Of a stretch of DNA of 6,315 bases, positions 1 through 5,839 are shown in pieces. The notes beneath the pieces are model-generated. The model saw only the letters and a list, made by a program, of their open reading frames with translations. It searched no databases and was not told the origin of the DNA. Within the stretch, counting starts at the first letter, position 1. Each line of letters begins with the position of its first letter. The stretch is from Patescibacteria group bacterium (GTDB taxonomy: Bacteria > Patescibacteriota > Minisyncoccia > Phycocordibacterales > Phycocordibacteraceae), in NCBI GenBank assembly GCA_019246385.1, contig JAFAQP010000108.1:1-6315 (forward strand), in the 5' to 3' direction. The position numbers and the translations under genes were made by a program.

Positions 1-2
1 CG

Positions 3-27
3 CGCCGCGCGTTTTTTGCGCACGGCG
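3..27. other. GC-rich imperfect inverted repeat downstream of bcp
   Basis: An 8-bp G+C stem can form between positions 3-10 and 18-21 plus 24-27, with a 2-nt bulge (22-23) and a loop containing six T on the plus strand. It lies 13 bp past the bcp stop codon, where a terminator would be expected. On the minus strand (the bcp transcript) the A-run falls in the loop, and no U-run is visible after the stem because the window ends. I therefore cannot call it an intrinsic terminator. It could also be an unrelated GC-rich repeat, or belong to a gene beyond the edge. Confidence 0.25.
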
Positions 28-39
28 AACTTTGCGTTC

Positions 40-507
40 TTAGGCGCTAAACGATTCGAGATCGGCAAGAACTTCTTCGGCATGGATATCCGGTTTAACG
101 TTCTCATAAACTTTCCGTATGACGCCTGATGGATCGATAAGAAAGGATGTGCGCTTCGTTCCCATGTATTTCTTTCCCATGAACTCCTTCTCTCCCCACA
201 CCCCGTACTTGTTCACCGTTTCTTTTTCGGTATCGGCAAGCAAGGTAAACGGCAATCCGTATTTTTCCTTGAATCGCGTATGGCTTTCGGAAGTGTCCGT
301 TGACACACCTAAGACGACCGACCGTAATGCTTCAAAACGCGGAAACGAGTCGCGTATTGCGCACGCTTCCTTAGTGCAGCCGGTCGTATCATCCTTGGGA
401 TAGAAATAAAGCAATACCCAGCTTCCGTGATATTCCGAGAGTGTGTGCCGCTTGCCGTCCTCGTCGGGAAGCGTGAAGTCGGGAGCAAGCGTTTCTTCTT
501 TCGGCAT
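40..507 (-). CDS. bcp: Peroxiredoxin, Bcp/PrxQ type (thiol peroxidase)
   Basis: This 155-residue protein is a complete AhpC/TSA-fold peroxiredoxin of the Bcp/PrxQ class, which reduces hydrogen peroxide and organic hydroperoxides in the cytoplasm using thioredoxin or a similar thiol donor. The N-terminal PDFTLPDEDG (residues 9-18) opens the fold. FYPKDDTTGCTKEAC (35-49) carries the peroxidatic Cys44 with the active-site Thr, and Cys49 sits five residues on, as in PrxQ enzymes that form an intramolecular disulfide. The conserved active-site arginine is Arg119 in KRTSFLIDPSG. No signal peptide is seen, and the length is normal for the family. It diverges from msrB across 23 bp, so peroxide removal and methionine repair share a control region. 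A GGAG lies 15 nt before the ATG, too far for a normal ribosome site. No thioredoxin gene is in the window, so the electron donor is unknown. The family call is firm. Confidence 0.96.
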   Translation of the reverse strand: MPKEETLAPDFTLPDEDGKRHTLSEYHGSWVLLYFYPKDDTTGCTKEACAIRDSFPRFEALRSVVLGVSTDTSESHTRFKEKYGLPFTLLADTEKETVNKYGVWGEKEFMGKKYMGTKRTSFLIDPSGVIRKVYENVKPDIHAEEVLADLESFSA

Positions 508-516
508 AATTTTGAT

Positions 517-524
517 AGTATACT
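517..524. promoter_or_regulatory. Palindromic -10-like element between bcp and msrB
   Basis: The 23-bp gap between the two divergent start codons contains AGTATACT, which is its own reverse complement. Each strand therefore reads TATACT, five of six matches to the sigma-70 -10 consensus TATAAT. On the plus strand TATACT (519-524) is followed by exactly 6 nt and then the msrB ATG, so transcription would begin at or next to the A of the start codon. On the minus strand the hexamer (522-517) ends 9 nt before the bcp ATG, giving a leader of at most a few bases. I see no good -35 box at 16-18 bp spacing on either side. Promoter function is inferred from position and sequence. Confidence 0.5.
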
Positions 525-530
525 CCGCGC

Positions 531-911
531 ATGGAAGTAGACGAAACAGAACTTAAAAAACGCCTGACTCCTGAAGAATATGCGGTCCTTCGACAAGGCG
601 CCACGGAAGCGCCGTTTTCGGGCGACCTATTACACGCCGACGCGGACGGCACTTTTTCATGCAAGGTCTGCGGCAATAAACTTTTTGAATCGGATGCGAA
701 GTTCGATTCGGGAACTGGATGGCCATCTTTTGACAAGGCGATTCCCGGCTCGGTCACGCTCGTCACTGACGATTCGCACGGTATAAGCCGGACGGAAGTG
801 AGGTGCGCCAATTGCGGCTCGCATTTGGGGCATGTGTTCGATGACGGCCCGACCGAAACCGGAAAACGCTTCTGCATCAATTCCGTGTGTCTCGACCTCG
901 AGGAGAAATGA
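531..911 (+). CDS. msrB: Peptide-methionine (R)-S-oxide reductase MsrB
   Basis: The 126-residue protein is a single-domain SelR/MsrB enzyme that reduces the R form of methionine sulfoxide in damaged proteins. Two CxxC pairs, Cys44/Cys47 and Cys92/Cys95, form the structural zinc site. GTGWPSF (61-67) and SHLGHVFDDGP (97-107) line the active site, and the catalytic cysteine is Cys115 in RFCINS. The position before GWPSF, where the E. coli enzyme has its resolving cysteine, is Thr62 here. An additional Cys120 follows the catalytic cysteine by five residues. No signal peptide is present, so it is cytoplasmic. The ATG has no Shine-Dalgarno sequence and sits 6 nt after a -10-like hexamer, which fits a leaderless message. 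The stop codon overlaps the msrA start as ATGA, so the two reductases are co-translated from one transcript. The length and all core motifs are intact. Confidence 0.96.
   Translation: MEVDETELKKRLTPEEYAVLRQGATEAPFSGDLLHADADGTFSCKVCGNKLFESDAKFDSGTGWPSFDKAIPGSVTLVTDDSHGISRTEVRCANCGSHLGHVFDDGPTETGKRFCINSVCLDLEEK
901..905 (+). promoter_or_regulatory. Ribosome binding site of msrA inside msrB
   Basis: AGGAG lies in the last codons of msrB, 2 nt before the ATG at 908. It supports starting msrA at 908 rather than at the in-frame ATG at 887, which would add seven residues that lie outside the MsrA fold. The spacing is tight, but the ATGA overlap with the msrB stop suggests reinitiation by the same ribosomes. 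It is the clearest Shine-Dalgarno sequence in the window. Confidence 0.6.
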
Positions 912-1456
912 ATTCCGTAGCGATTTTCGGTGGCGGCTGCTTCTGGTGCACGGAAGCGGTGTTCAAAATGCTCCGCGGCGTCGTTTCGGTGGAGCCTGGA
1001 TACGCCGGAGGGCATACCGAGGATCCCACATATTATAAGGTATGCAATGGCGACACCGGGCACGCGGAAGTCATAAAAATACACTATGACCCTTCGCAAA
1101 TCGCTTATCGTGATCTTCTCACTGTTTTTTTTGGTTCTCATGACGCAACGCAAGTGAACCGGCAAGGAAACGACATCGGTACGCAGTACCGCTCGATCGT
1201 GCTCTACGCGGATGAAACGCAGAAAAAAGAAGCAGAGGAATTTATCAAAGAATTGAATGCCTCTTCCAAGGAAGGCGCGCCTATCGCGACAGAAATCGCG
1301 CCGTTAACGAAATTCTATCCGGCCGAAAAAGAGCACCTAGACTATTATGCGCGCAACAAGGATCGGGGCTATTGCCAAGTAATCATCGCGCCGAAATTGC
1401 AGAAAGTGCAGGAGAAGTTTGCTGAGCTTTTAAAAACCCAAGCGACTTTGACATAG
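908..1456 (+). CDS. msrA: Peptide-methionine (S)-S-oxide reductase MsrA
   Basis: The 182-residue protein is a full-length MsrA, the enzyme that reduces the S form of methionine sulfoxide and so complements MsrB. FGGGCFWC (residues 7-14) holds the catalytic Cys11, with Cys14 in the position that is often Gly. GYAGG (31-35), CNGDTGHAEV (46-55) and NRQGNDIGTQYRS (84-96) are the other diagnostic blocks. Cys156 in GYCQVIIAPK is a candidate resolving cysteine. The start at 908 is chosen because it overlaps the msrB stop as ATGA, follows AGGAG, and places the fold immediately after a short N-terminus. There is no signal peptide, so it should act in the cytoplasm. The order msrB-msrA as separate genes is one of several arrangements known for this pair, which is fused in some bacteria. 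The family assignment is secure. Confidence 0.96.
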   Translation: MNSVAIFGGGCFWCTEAVFKMLRGVVSVEPGYAGGHTEDPTYYKVCNGDTGHAEVIKIHYDPSQIAYRDLLTVFFGSHDATQVNRQGNDIGTQYRSIVLYADETQKKEAEEFIKELNASSKEGAPIATEIAPLTKFYPAEKEHLDYYARNKDRGYCQVIIAPKLQKVQEKFAELLKTQATLT

Positions 1457-1494
1457 ATAGAACTATAAAATAGTCCAGAATTACCCGAACTAAG
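1457..1494. other. Convergent gap between msrA and the metallopeptidase
   Basis: Only 38 bp separate two stop codons on opposite strands. The single inverted repeat I find is ACTAT at 1462-1466 with ATAGT at 1470-1474 around a 3-nt loop. This is A+T-rich, five base pairs long and lacks a following T-run, so it is a poor intrinsic terminator. Either the transcripts run into each other or another mechanism ends them. Confidence 0.35.
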
Positions 1495-2022
1495 TCAGCT
1501 TGTCTTAAATTCGTTTGTTCCTTCTTCTTCCCGTTCGTTCACCGCATCCTCGTCCATACCGAAATAGTGCGCTATCTCGTGCCAAATAGTGTCGCGGATA
1601 ATGTCTCGAATGCGCCGCTTCATTGGTTCAGTGGGCCCGCCCCATTCGAAATCTATTCCAGATTCCTGTGCGGCAGCATCGATGATCGGTTTTCTGAAAA
1701 CAGTAATGGTGTCCGGCAGCGTCATTCCGACGCCGTAGCCTACGCCACGCTCGGTAGCGGGAATACCATGATAGAGAGCTAGGAGCGTTTCGTTTGGACG
1801 CAGTTGTTCGTTTTTCCGCGACTCTTCGCTCGGCTCGTCTTCTACTAGAAGCGCGACGTTTTTTACTTTATCTTTTATCTTTTGGGGGATCATATCCCAC
1901 GCCTCCATGACAAGCGCATCGAACTCCTTGTCAGGCACGCCGCTCCCCAAGGCGGCAGACTTCCCGCCCGGCATCGATTTGTTTTTTTTGTCGTCTTCTA
2001 GAAACTCCGAATCAATGCTCAT
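1495..2022 (-). CDS. Small zincin-type metallopeptidase (PF06262-like)
   Basis: This 175-residue protein ends in a zinc-protease motif, IWHEIAHYFGMDEDAV (residues 146-161). His148 and His152 are the predicted zinc ligands and Glu149 the catalytic base, and the GMDED tail after the second His is typical of the Zincin_1 / DUF1025 family of small cytosolic metallopeptidases. The fold appears to start near residue 31 (PDKEFDALVMEAWDMIP), and VALLVEDEPS (56-65) matches the usual strand after the first helices. Residues 1-30 are a polar, Lys/Gly-rich extension, and an internal Met17 is an alternative start. There is no signal peptide or membrane segment. The ATG overlaps the end of the upstream PurO-like gene by 11 nt and has no ribosome site of its own, so coupled translation is likely. 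It is the last gene of the minus-strand run. Substrates are unknown for this family. Confidence 0.85.
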   Translation of the reverse strand: MSIDSEFLEDDKKNKSMPGGKSAALGSGVPDKEFDALVMEAWDMIPQKIKDKVKNVALLVEDEPSEESRKNEQLRPNETLLALYHGIPATERGVGYGVGMTLPDTITVFRKPIIDAAAQESGIDFEWGGPTEPMKRRIRDIIRDTIWHEIAHYFGMDEDAVNEREEEGTNEFKTS

Positions 2023-2734
2023 ATCGGGAATTAACTATAGCAATTGTGGACTCCTCGCCAAGTTTTTTATAGACGGCGATGACGCCGACGCGATAATCTT
2101 TTTCGCCGGAAGGGGGCGCATACGAATTGAATATCGTTTTCGCAGCCTCTGAGGCTGACCTGTAGCCGAGGCGGACTTCGATCGGATCGCCCGAAAAAGA
2201 CGGGGTCGGCTTGATATCCGTTCCCTCATACGTCGAGAGGAACTTGCCTTTCCCGTTCTCAAGCGGAACGCTCCACGACGCGTGGTCTATGCCGTCATGG
2301 GCAAAACGCACTATATGAAGAGCGGCGTCGGCCTTCATCCCTCCAAGGCTTTGCGATTCCACGATGCATCCGGTAATGCGGGGAGTGCGGTGCTCGTCCG
2401 GTTCATACGCCTCTTCGGAAAGGGCATATGCTAGCTGTTTTCTCGCGTCGCGGTTTTCAAGCGCGGAAATATTTTCTATATGCCGTCCGTTTGCCGCCAC
2501 GATGCCGTTGTCGAAAAAACGTATCGCGGGATATTCGAATAATTCCGGCTTTTCTTCTCCTGACACCGTGTCGTCTATGGCTTCCATATATATACCGTCC
2601 TCGTGCCTCGTAAACTTTCGCGCGAGACTCGAAGCGCTCCGGCCCGTCGCTCCGTATATGGCAACGGATGAATCCCCGTCTTTTCCAACGATCATAAAAC
2701 GGCCTGGATAACGGAATGAAAAAGGATCAGGCAT
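2012..2734 (-). CDS. PurO-like IMP cyclohydrolase family protein
   Basis: The preferred product has 240 residues. I recognise it as the PF07826 family, whose archaeal member PurO closes the purine ring of FAICAR to give IMP. The residues below count from an upstream in-frame ATG at 2755: PGRFMIVG (17-24), YGATGRS (34-40), GIVAANGRHI (84-93), HRTPRITG (122-129), TYEGTDIKPTPSFSGDP (175-191) and LGYRSASEAA (196-205). The TPRI-G and PSF-G-P blocks are the most diagnostic. The start at 2734 gives an 8-nt overlap with the kinase stop. The 2755 start adds seven residues and has a weak AAGG 5 nt upstream, so it stays possible. No other purine-biosynthesis gene is in the window, so the reaction in this organism is uncertain; it may act on another nucleotide. 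The protein looks soluble, without signal peptide. Confidence 0.75.
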   Translation of the reverse strand: MPDPFSFRYPGRFMIVGKDGDSSVAIYGATGRSASSLARKFTRHEDGIYMEAIDDTVSGEEKPELFEYPAIRFFDNGIVAANGRHIENISALENRDARKQLAYALSEEAYEPDEHRTPRITGCIVESQSLGGMKADAALHIVRFAHDGIDHASWSVPLENGKGKFLSTYEGTDIKPTPSFSGDPIEVRLGYRSASEAAKTIFNSYAPPSGEKDYRVGVIAVYKKLGEESTIAIVNSRYEH

Positions 2735-3266
2735 CGAATTTGGAAAGAATAGCATCGATACCTTGGAAAAGCTCTTCTTCGGTCCCTGCGTTTTCTATAT
2801 GGAAATCTGCGGCCTCTATTGCGGATGCCAGATTATTCTCGTTCGCATCTGAGGAAGACATCTGTCGATTTTGCTCGACAAGAAAGGCATCGTAGGAAGC
2901 GTCTTTCTCTCCGCCACGCGATTGTACGCGCTCCCAGCGCAGGGAAAGCGGCGCATCTATCGCTATGACCTTACCCCCTAAACCCTTCACGTACGCTATT
3001 TCAGGAATTGTGTGCAATGATTCAACCGCGACATTGTCTTTAAGGCCATACTCCCCGAGCGCTTGTTCAACCAGCGCCGTATCGGATGTTTTTCTCATCT
3101 TATTTCCTATGCGGCGCAATACGGGACGAGTAGGCTGCTCACCCCGGCGGCGCGCTTCTTCAGCCAGGTATCCGGATAGCGAAACGTGCCGAAATCCTTT
3201 TTTCTCGAGATAGGAGACCGCGGTCGATTTACCCGCGCCTATCGTTCCGGTGATACCGATAATCAT
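2727..3266 (-). CDS. P-loop nucleotide kinase-like protein (CoaE/adenylate kinase type)
   Basis: The 179-residue protein starts directly with a P-loop, MIIGITGTIGAGKST, with Lys13 and Ser14 as the nucleotide-binding residues of a GxxGxGKST motif. VESLHTIPEI (81-90) and IDAPLSLRWERVQSRGG (103-119) match the substrate and LID regions of small nucleotide or dephospho-CoA kinases. The C-terminal segment ANENNLASAIEAADFHIENAG (141-161) is the usual last part of the fold. The Asp-Ala-Asp pair that follows the P-loop in true CoaE is absent (HVSLSGYL, 27-34), so dephospho-CoA kinase activity should not be assumed. Related CPR proteins, as I recall, often carry a C-terminal deaminase domain; none is present. 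The start at 3266 is chosen over 3308 because it makes an ATGA overlap with the exporter stop and places the P-loop at the N-terminus. The substrate is unknown. Confidence 0.82.
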   Translation of the reverse strand: MIIGITGTIGAGKSTAVSYLEKKGFRHVSLSGYLAEEARRRGEQPTRPVLRRIGNKMRKTSDTALVEQALGEYGLKDNVAVESLHTIPEIAYVKGLGGKVIAIDAPLSLRWERVQSRGGEKDASYDAFLVEQNRQMSSSDANENNLASAIEAADFHIENAGTEEELFQGIDAILSKFDA

Positions 3267-5056
3267 GCGTCCGTATCGACGATAAAACCGCCTGCCTGCA
3301 GATTCCATAGACTCCGGTAGAGGCTGTTCTCGTTCCGAAGCAGCTTTTCATGCGTGCCGTCTTCCCTGACCTTCCCTCCCTCAAGTACAATGATGCGGTC
3401 CATTTTCCGTATCGTAGAAAGCCGGTGGGCAACCACTATAGCGGTTTTCCCTTTCATCAGCGTATCGAGCGCGTCTTGGATGAGAGCCTCCGAGTGCGAA
3501 TCGAGACTTGAAGTCGCTTCATCCAAGATCAGTATCGGAGCGTTCTTAAGGATCGCGCGGGCGATAGCGATTCTCTGGCGCTCTCCGCCGGAGAGCTTCA
3601 CGCCGCGTTCTCCGACGAATGTCTCGTAGCCAAGGGGCAGTGATTCAATGAATTCGTCGCAGTGCGCGAGCGAAGCCGCTTTTTTCACTTCCTCGTCAGT
3701 TGCATCAAGGCGTCCGTAACGGATATTGTTCAAAAGTGACCGGTGGAAGAGTATCGGCTCCTGAGGAACGAGCGCGATATTCCTGCGCAGGCTTTCCTGA
3801 GTCGCTTCGGCAATGTCCTGTCCGTCAATCAGTATGCGGCCGCTCGTAAGGTCGTAGAAACGCAGCAGCAAACGCACGAATGTGGTCTTGCCCGCGCCTG
3901 AAGGCCCGACAAGCGCGACCTTCTGTCCTCCGGGTATCGCAAGCGTGATGCCGTCCAAAACTTTTCGCGATTCCTGGAAGCTAAAAGTCACCTCGTCATA
4001 CGCGATGTCTCCTTTCGATATCGAGAGTTCACGCGCGAGGGGAACATCCTGAATTTCGTGCGGCAAAGCGAGTATCTCTACCATTTCTTTCGAATCGGCA
4101 TACACTTCGTACACGGTGCGTATGATCCTGCCGAAATCCCAGAGCTGGCTTGCAAGCTGGATGATATAAACCTGCACGAGGACGAAGGTCCCGAGAGTCA
4201 TCGCTCCCCGTTCCCACAGCAAAATGCCGTTATAGAAGATGATGAATTCGGCGATGAACGTGATAGCCGATTGCACCGCATCGAAGGCGGAATTGACATT
4301 CCAGGTCCGTATCGTGACCCTCGACTGCTCGTTCGTTACCTCGCTGAAATATTCTTTCTCATACGGAAACGCCGTAAAGAGCGCGACGGAATTCTGGTTC
4401 GTGAGAATATCCGCGAGCGCGCCGGTAGTCTTGGAATCCGCGGCGGCTATCTGTATGTTGTATTTCACCCGCCATATCGCGAATATGTAATTCAATCCGA
4501 AGAATACCCCTGTCCATATCAGGATGATGAGGGAAAGAAGCGGAGTTATGGTCCAGGTAATGAAAATCGCGCCCACCGTGGTGACGGAAAGCGGAATGAG
4601 ATTGAACGCGACCGTATCGGCCATCCGCTCGAACGCGCGGGCGAAACGGTTGACCCGCTGAATAAGGCTTCCGGTGAATGTGTTCGTGAAGAAGCCGAAC
4701 GAGTGCCGCACGAGATGCTCGAAAGAAATATTCCGCAAGCGGGCCATGGTCTCCGGCTCTATCCTTTGGATGCCGAAGTTAGCAATGGTGCGCGTTCCCC
4801 ACGCGAGCGCATGAAGAATGAGTATCCATACGACGAGCGTGATGAGGATATGAGCGCCGAGCGCACGATCTGTCGCGCTCGATAAGGTGTCGAAGAAGTT
4901 CTTATAGAGGACTGGGGTGTAGACGCTGGCGAGCGAAGAAGCGAGATATAAAAAAAGGGTCCACAACGTGAGCCATCCGTTAGGCCGCAGCCCCTCCCAC
5001 ATGGCTTTTGCCACGTCTTTGACGCCGACTGGCGGATATTCGATCTTTCCCTGCAT
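3263..5056 (-). CDS. ABC exporter, fused membrane and ATPase domains
   Basis: This 597-residue protein is a half-transporter that should act as a dimer in the cytoplasmic membrane. The N-terminal ABC-transporter membrane domain has hydrophobic segments at about residues 28-50, 66-86, 150-170, 172-194, 262-282 and 285-305, six in all. The nucleotide-binding domain is complete: Walker A GPSGAGKTT (384-392), Q-loop PQEPILF (431-437), signature LSGGERQR (488-495), Walker B ILILDE (508-513), D-loop SSLD (516-519) and switch His544 in VVAHRLSTI. No peptidase domain precedes it, which argues against a bacteriocin processor. Lipid, drug and peptide exporters share this layout, so the substrate cannot be read from the sequence. 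The gene lies 29 nt after the ABC-2 permease stop, the largest gap in the operon, and has no clear ribosome site. Its stop overlaps the kinase start. Confidence 0.95.
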   Translation of the reverse strand: MQGKIEYPPVGVKDVAKAMWEGLRPNGWLTLWTLFLYLASSLASVYTPVLYKNFFDTLSSATDRALGAHILITLVVWILILHALAWGTRTIANFGIQRIEPETMARLRNISFEHLVRHSFGFFTNTFTGSLIQRVNRFARAFERMADTVAFNLIPLSVTTVGAIFITWTITPLLSLIILIWTGVFFGLNYIFAIWRVKYNIQIAAADSKTTGALADILTNQNSVALFTAFPYEKEYFSEVTNEQSRVTIRTWNVNSAFDAVQSAITFIAEFIIFYNGILLWERGAMTLGTFVLVQVYIIQLASQLWDFGRIIRTVYEVYADSKEMVEILALPHEIQDVPLARELSISKGDIAYDEVTFSFQESRKVLDGITLAIPGGQKVALVGPSGAGKTTFVRLLLRFYDLTSGRILIDGQDIAEATQESLRRNIALVPQEPILFHRSLLNNIRYGRLDATDEEVKKAASLAHCDEFIESLPLGYETFVGERGVKLSGGERQRIAIARAILKNAPILILDEATSSLDSHSEALIQDALDTLMKGKTAIVVAHRLSTIRKMDRIIVLEGGKVREDGTHEKLLRNENSLYRSLWNLQAGGFIVDTDA

Positions 5057-5085
5057 GGGACTAGTCTACCAAACCGCGTTCCTTT

Positions 5086-5835
5086 CTATATCTGGATCCT
5101 CGAAAAGAAATAGCTGCCGAGCCCGAGGAAGATGAGCGTGATAACTGAGAGAACGGATATGTCGAGCGGTAGCCCGAAAGCGGAAACGTGTATGAGAAGC
5201 GTGCGCATAGCATCCACTCCGTAAGAGAGGGGGTCGATATGCGCCACAGCCGAAAGCAGCGTGGGTATGCCCTGCAAAGGGAACAAGGAACCGGAAAGAA
5301 AAAACATCGGCATCACGAGAAAGTTCATGATGAGCTGGAATCCCTGCATATCAGAAAGGAGGGAACCCACCATAAGGCCCATCGAACTGAAAAGCATCGC
5401 GACGAGCAGCATGATACATATCGCCGGAATAATGAGTGTCCAGGAATAGGGATGGAATCCGAAAATGAAGGTAAGTCCTAAAACGATGCACCCCTGGAAT
5501 GTCGCGACCGTCGCTCCGCCCAGCGTACGCCCGAACATGATGGCGAAACGGGGAACTGGCGCGACCATCGTCTCTTTGAGAAAACCAAATTGCCTGTCCC
5601 AGATGACCGCCATGCCGTTAAATATAGAACTGAATATTATCGACATGCCGATTATCCCTGGCGCAAGGAACTCAATGTAATTACCTCTCCCCGCCGCCTG
5701 AAAGACCGCACCGAGGCCGTATCCGAGCGCGATAAGGTAAAAAATCGGCTGTCCCAATGCGCCGATGATACGGGACGGAGAACGGAGGAATTTTTTGATC
5801 TCCCGGAGCCACATAATGTAGATGGTTGCCAGCAT
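5086..5835 (-). CDS. ABC-2 type transporter permease (DrrB/NodJ-like)
   Basis: The 249-residue product from the ATG at 5835 is the membrane partner of the ATPase encoded just upstream. About six hydrophobic segments lie at residues 24-46, 55-77, 105-128, 133-156, 168-190 and 224-244. FGFLKETMVAPVPR (83-96) is the cytoplasmic block conserved in ABC-2 permeases, and MFFLSGSLFPL (177-187) followed by DPLSYGVDAMR (201-211) closes the domain. Family members move polyketide drugs, polysaccharide or lipid-linked molecules out of the cell. A longer reading from 5922 would add 29 highly charged residues overlapping the ATPase gene and is rejected. The gap to the ATPase stop is 4 nt. A GGAGG within the arginine codons ending the ATPase lies about 17 nt upstream of the ATG, which is distant for a ribosome site, so coupled translation is likely. 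Substrate unknown. Confidence 0.94.
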   Translation of the reverse strand: MLATIYIMWLREIKKFLRSPSRIIGALGQPIFYLIALGYGLGAVFQAAGRGNYIEFLAPGIIGMSIIFSSIFNGMAVIWDRQFGFLKETMVAPVPRFAIMFGRTLGGATVATFQGCIVLGLTFIFGFHPYSWTLIIPAICIMLLVAMLFSSMGLMVGSLLSDMQGFQLIMNFLVMPMFFLSGSLFPLQGIPTLLSAVAHIDPLSYGVDAMRTLLIHVSAFGLPLDISVLSVITLIFLGLGSYFFSRIQI

Positions 5836-5839
5836 AGTT

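Noticed and set aside
389..1165. A 258-codon open frame on the minus strand across bcp, the gap and msrBA
   Set aside because: It lies antisense to msrB and msrA and in another frame of bcp, all three of which have complete recognisable domains. Its own translation shows no family motif and is Arg/Ser/Pro-rich like a shadow frame.
887..1456. Longer MsrA starting at 887
   Set aside because: The seven extra residues lie outside the MsrA fold, while the ATG at 908 has AGGAG and an ATGA overlap with msrB.
1462..1474. Inverted repeat as terminator between the convergent genes
   Set aside because: The stem is only 5 bp and A+T-rich, with no T-run on either strand, so it does not meet the pattern of an intrinsic terminator.
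3267..3308. N-terminal extension of the kinase-like protein
   Set aside because: It would place 14 Arg-rich residues before the P-loop and overlap the exporter by 46 nt. The ATGA start at 3266 puts the P-loop at the usual N-terminal position.
4058..4885. A 275-codon open frame on the plus strand opposite the exporter
   Set aside because: It is fully antisense to the membrane domain of a clear ABC exporter. The translation is highly charged and without motif, as expected for the complement of hydrophobic codons.
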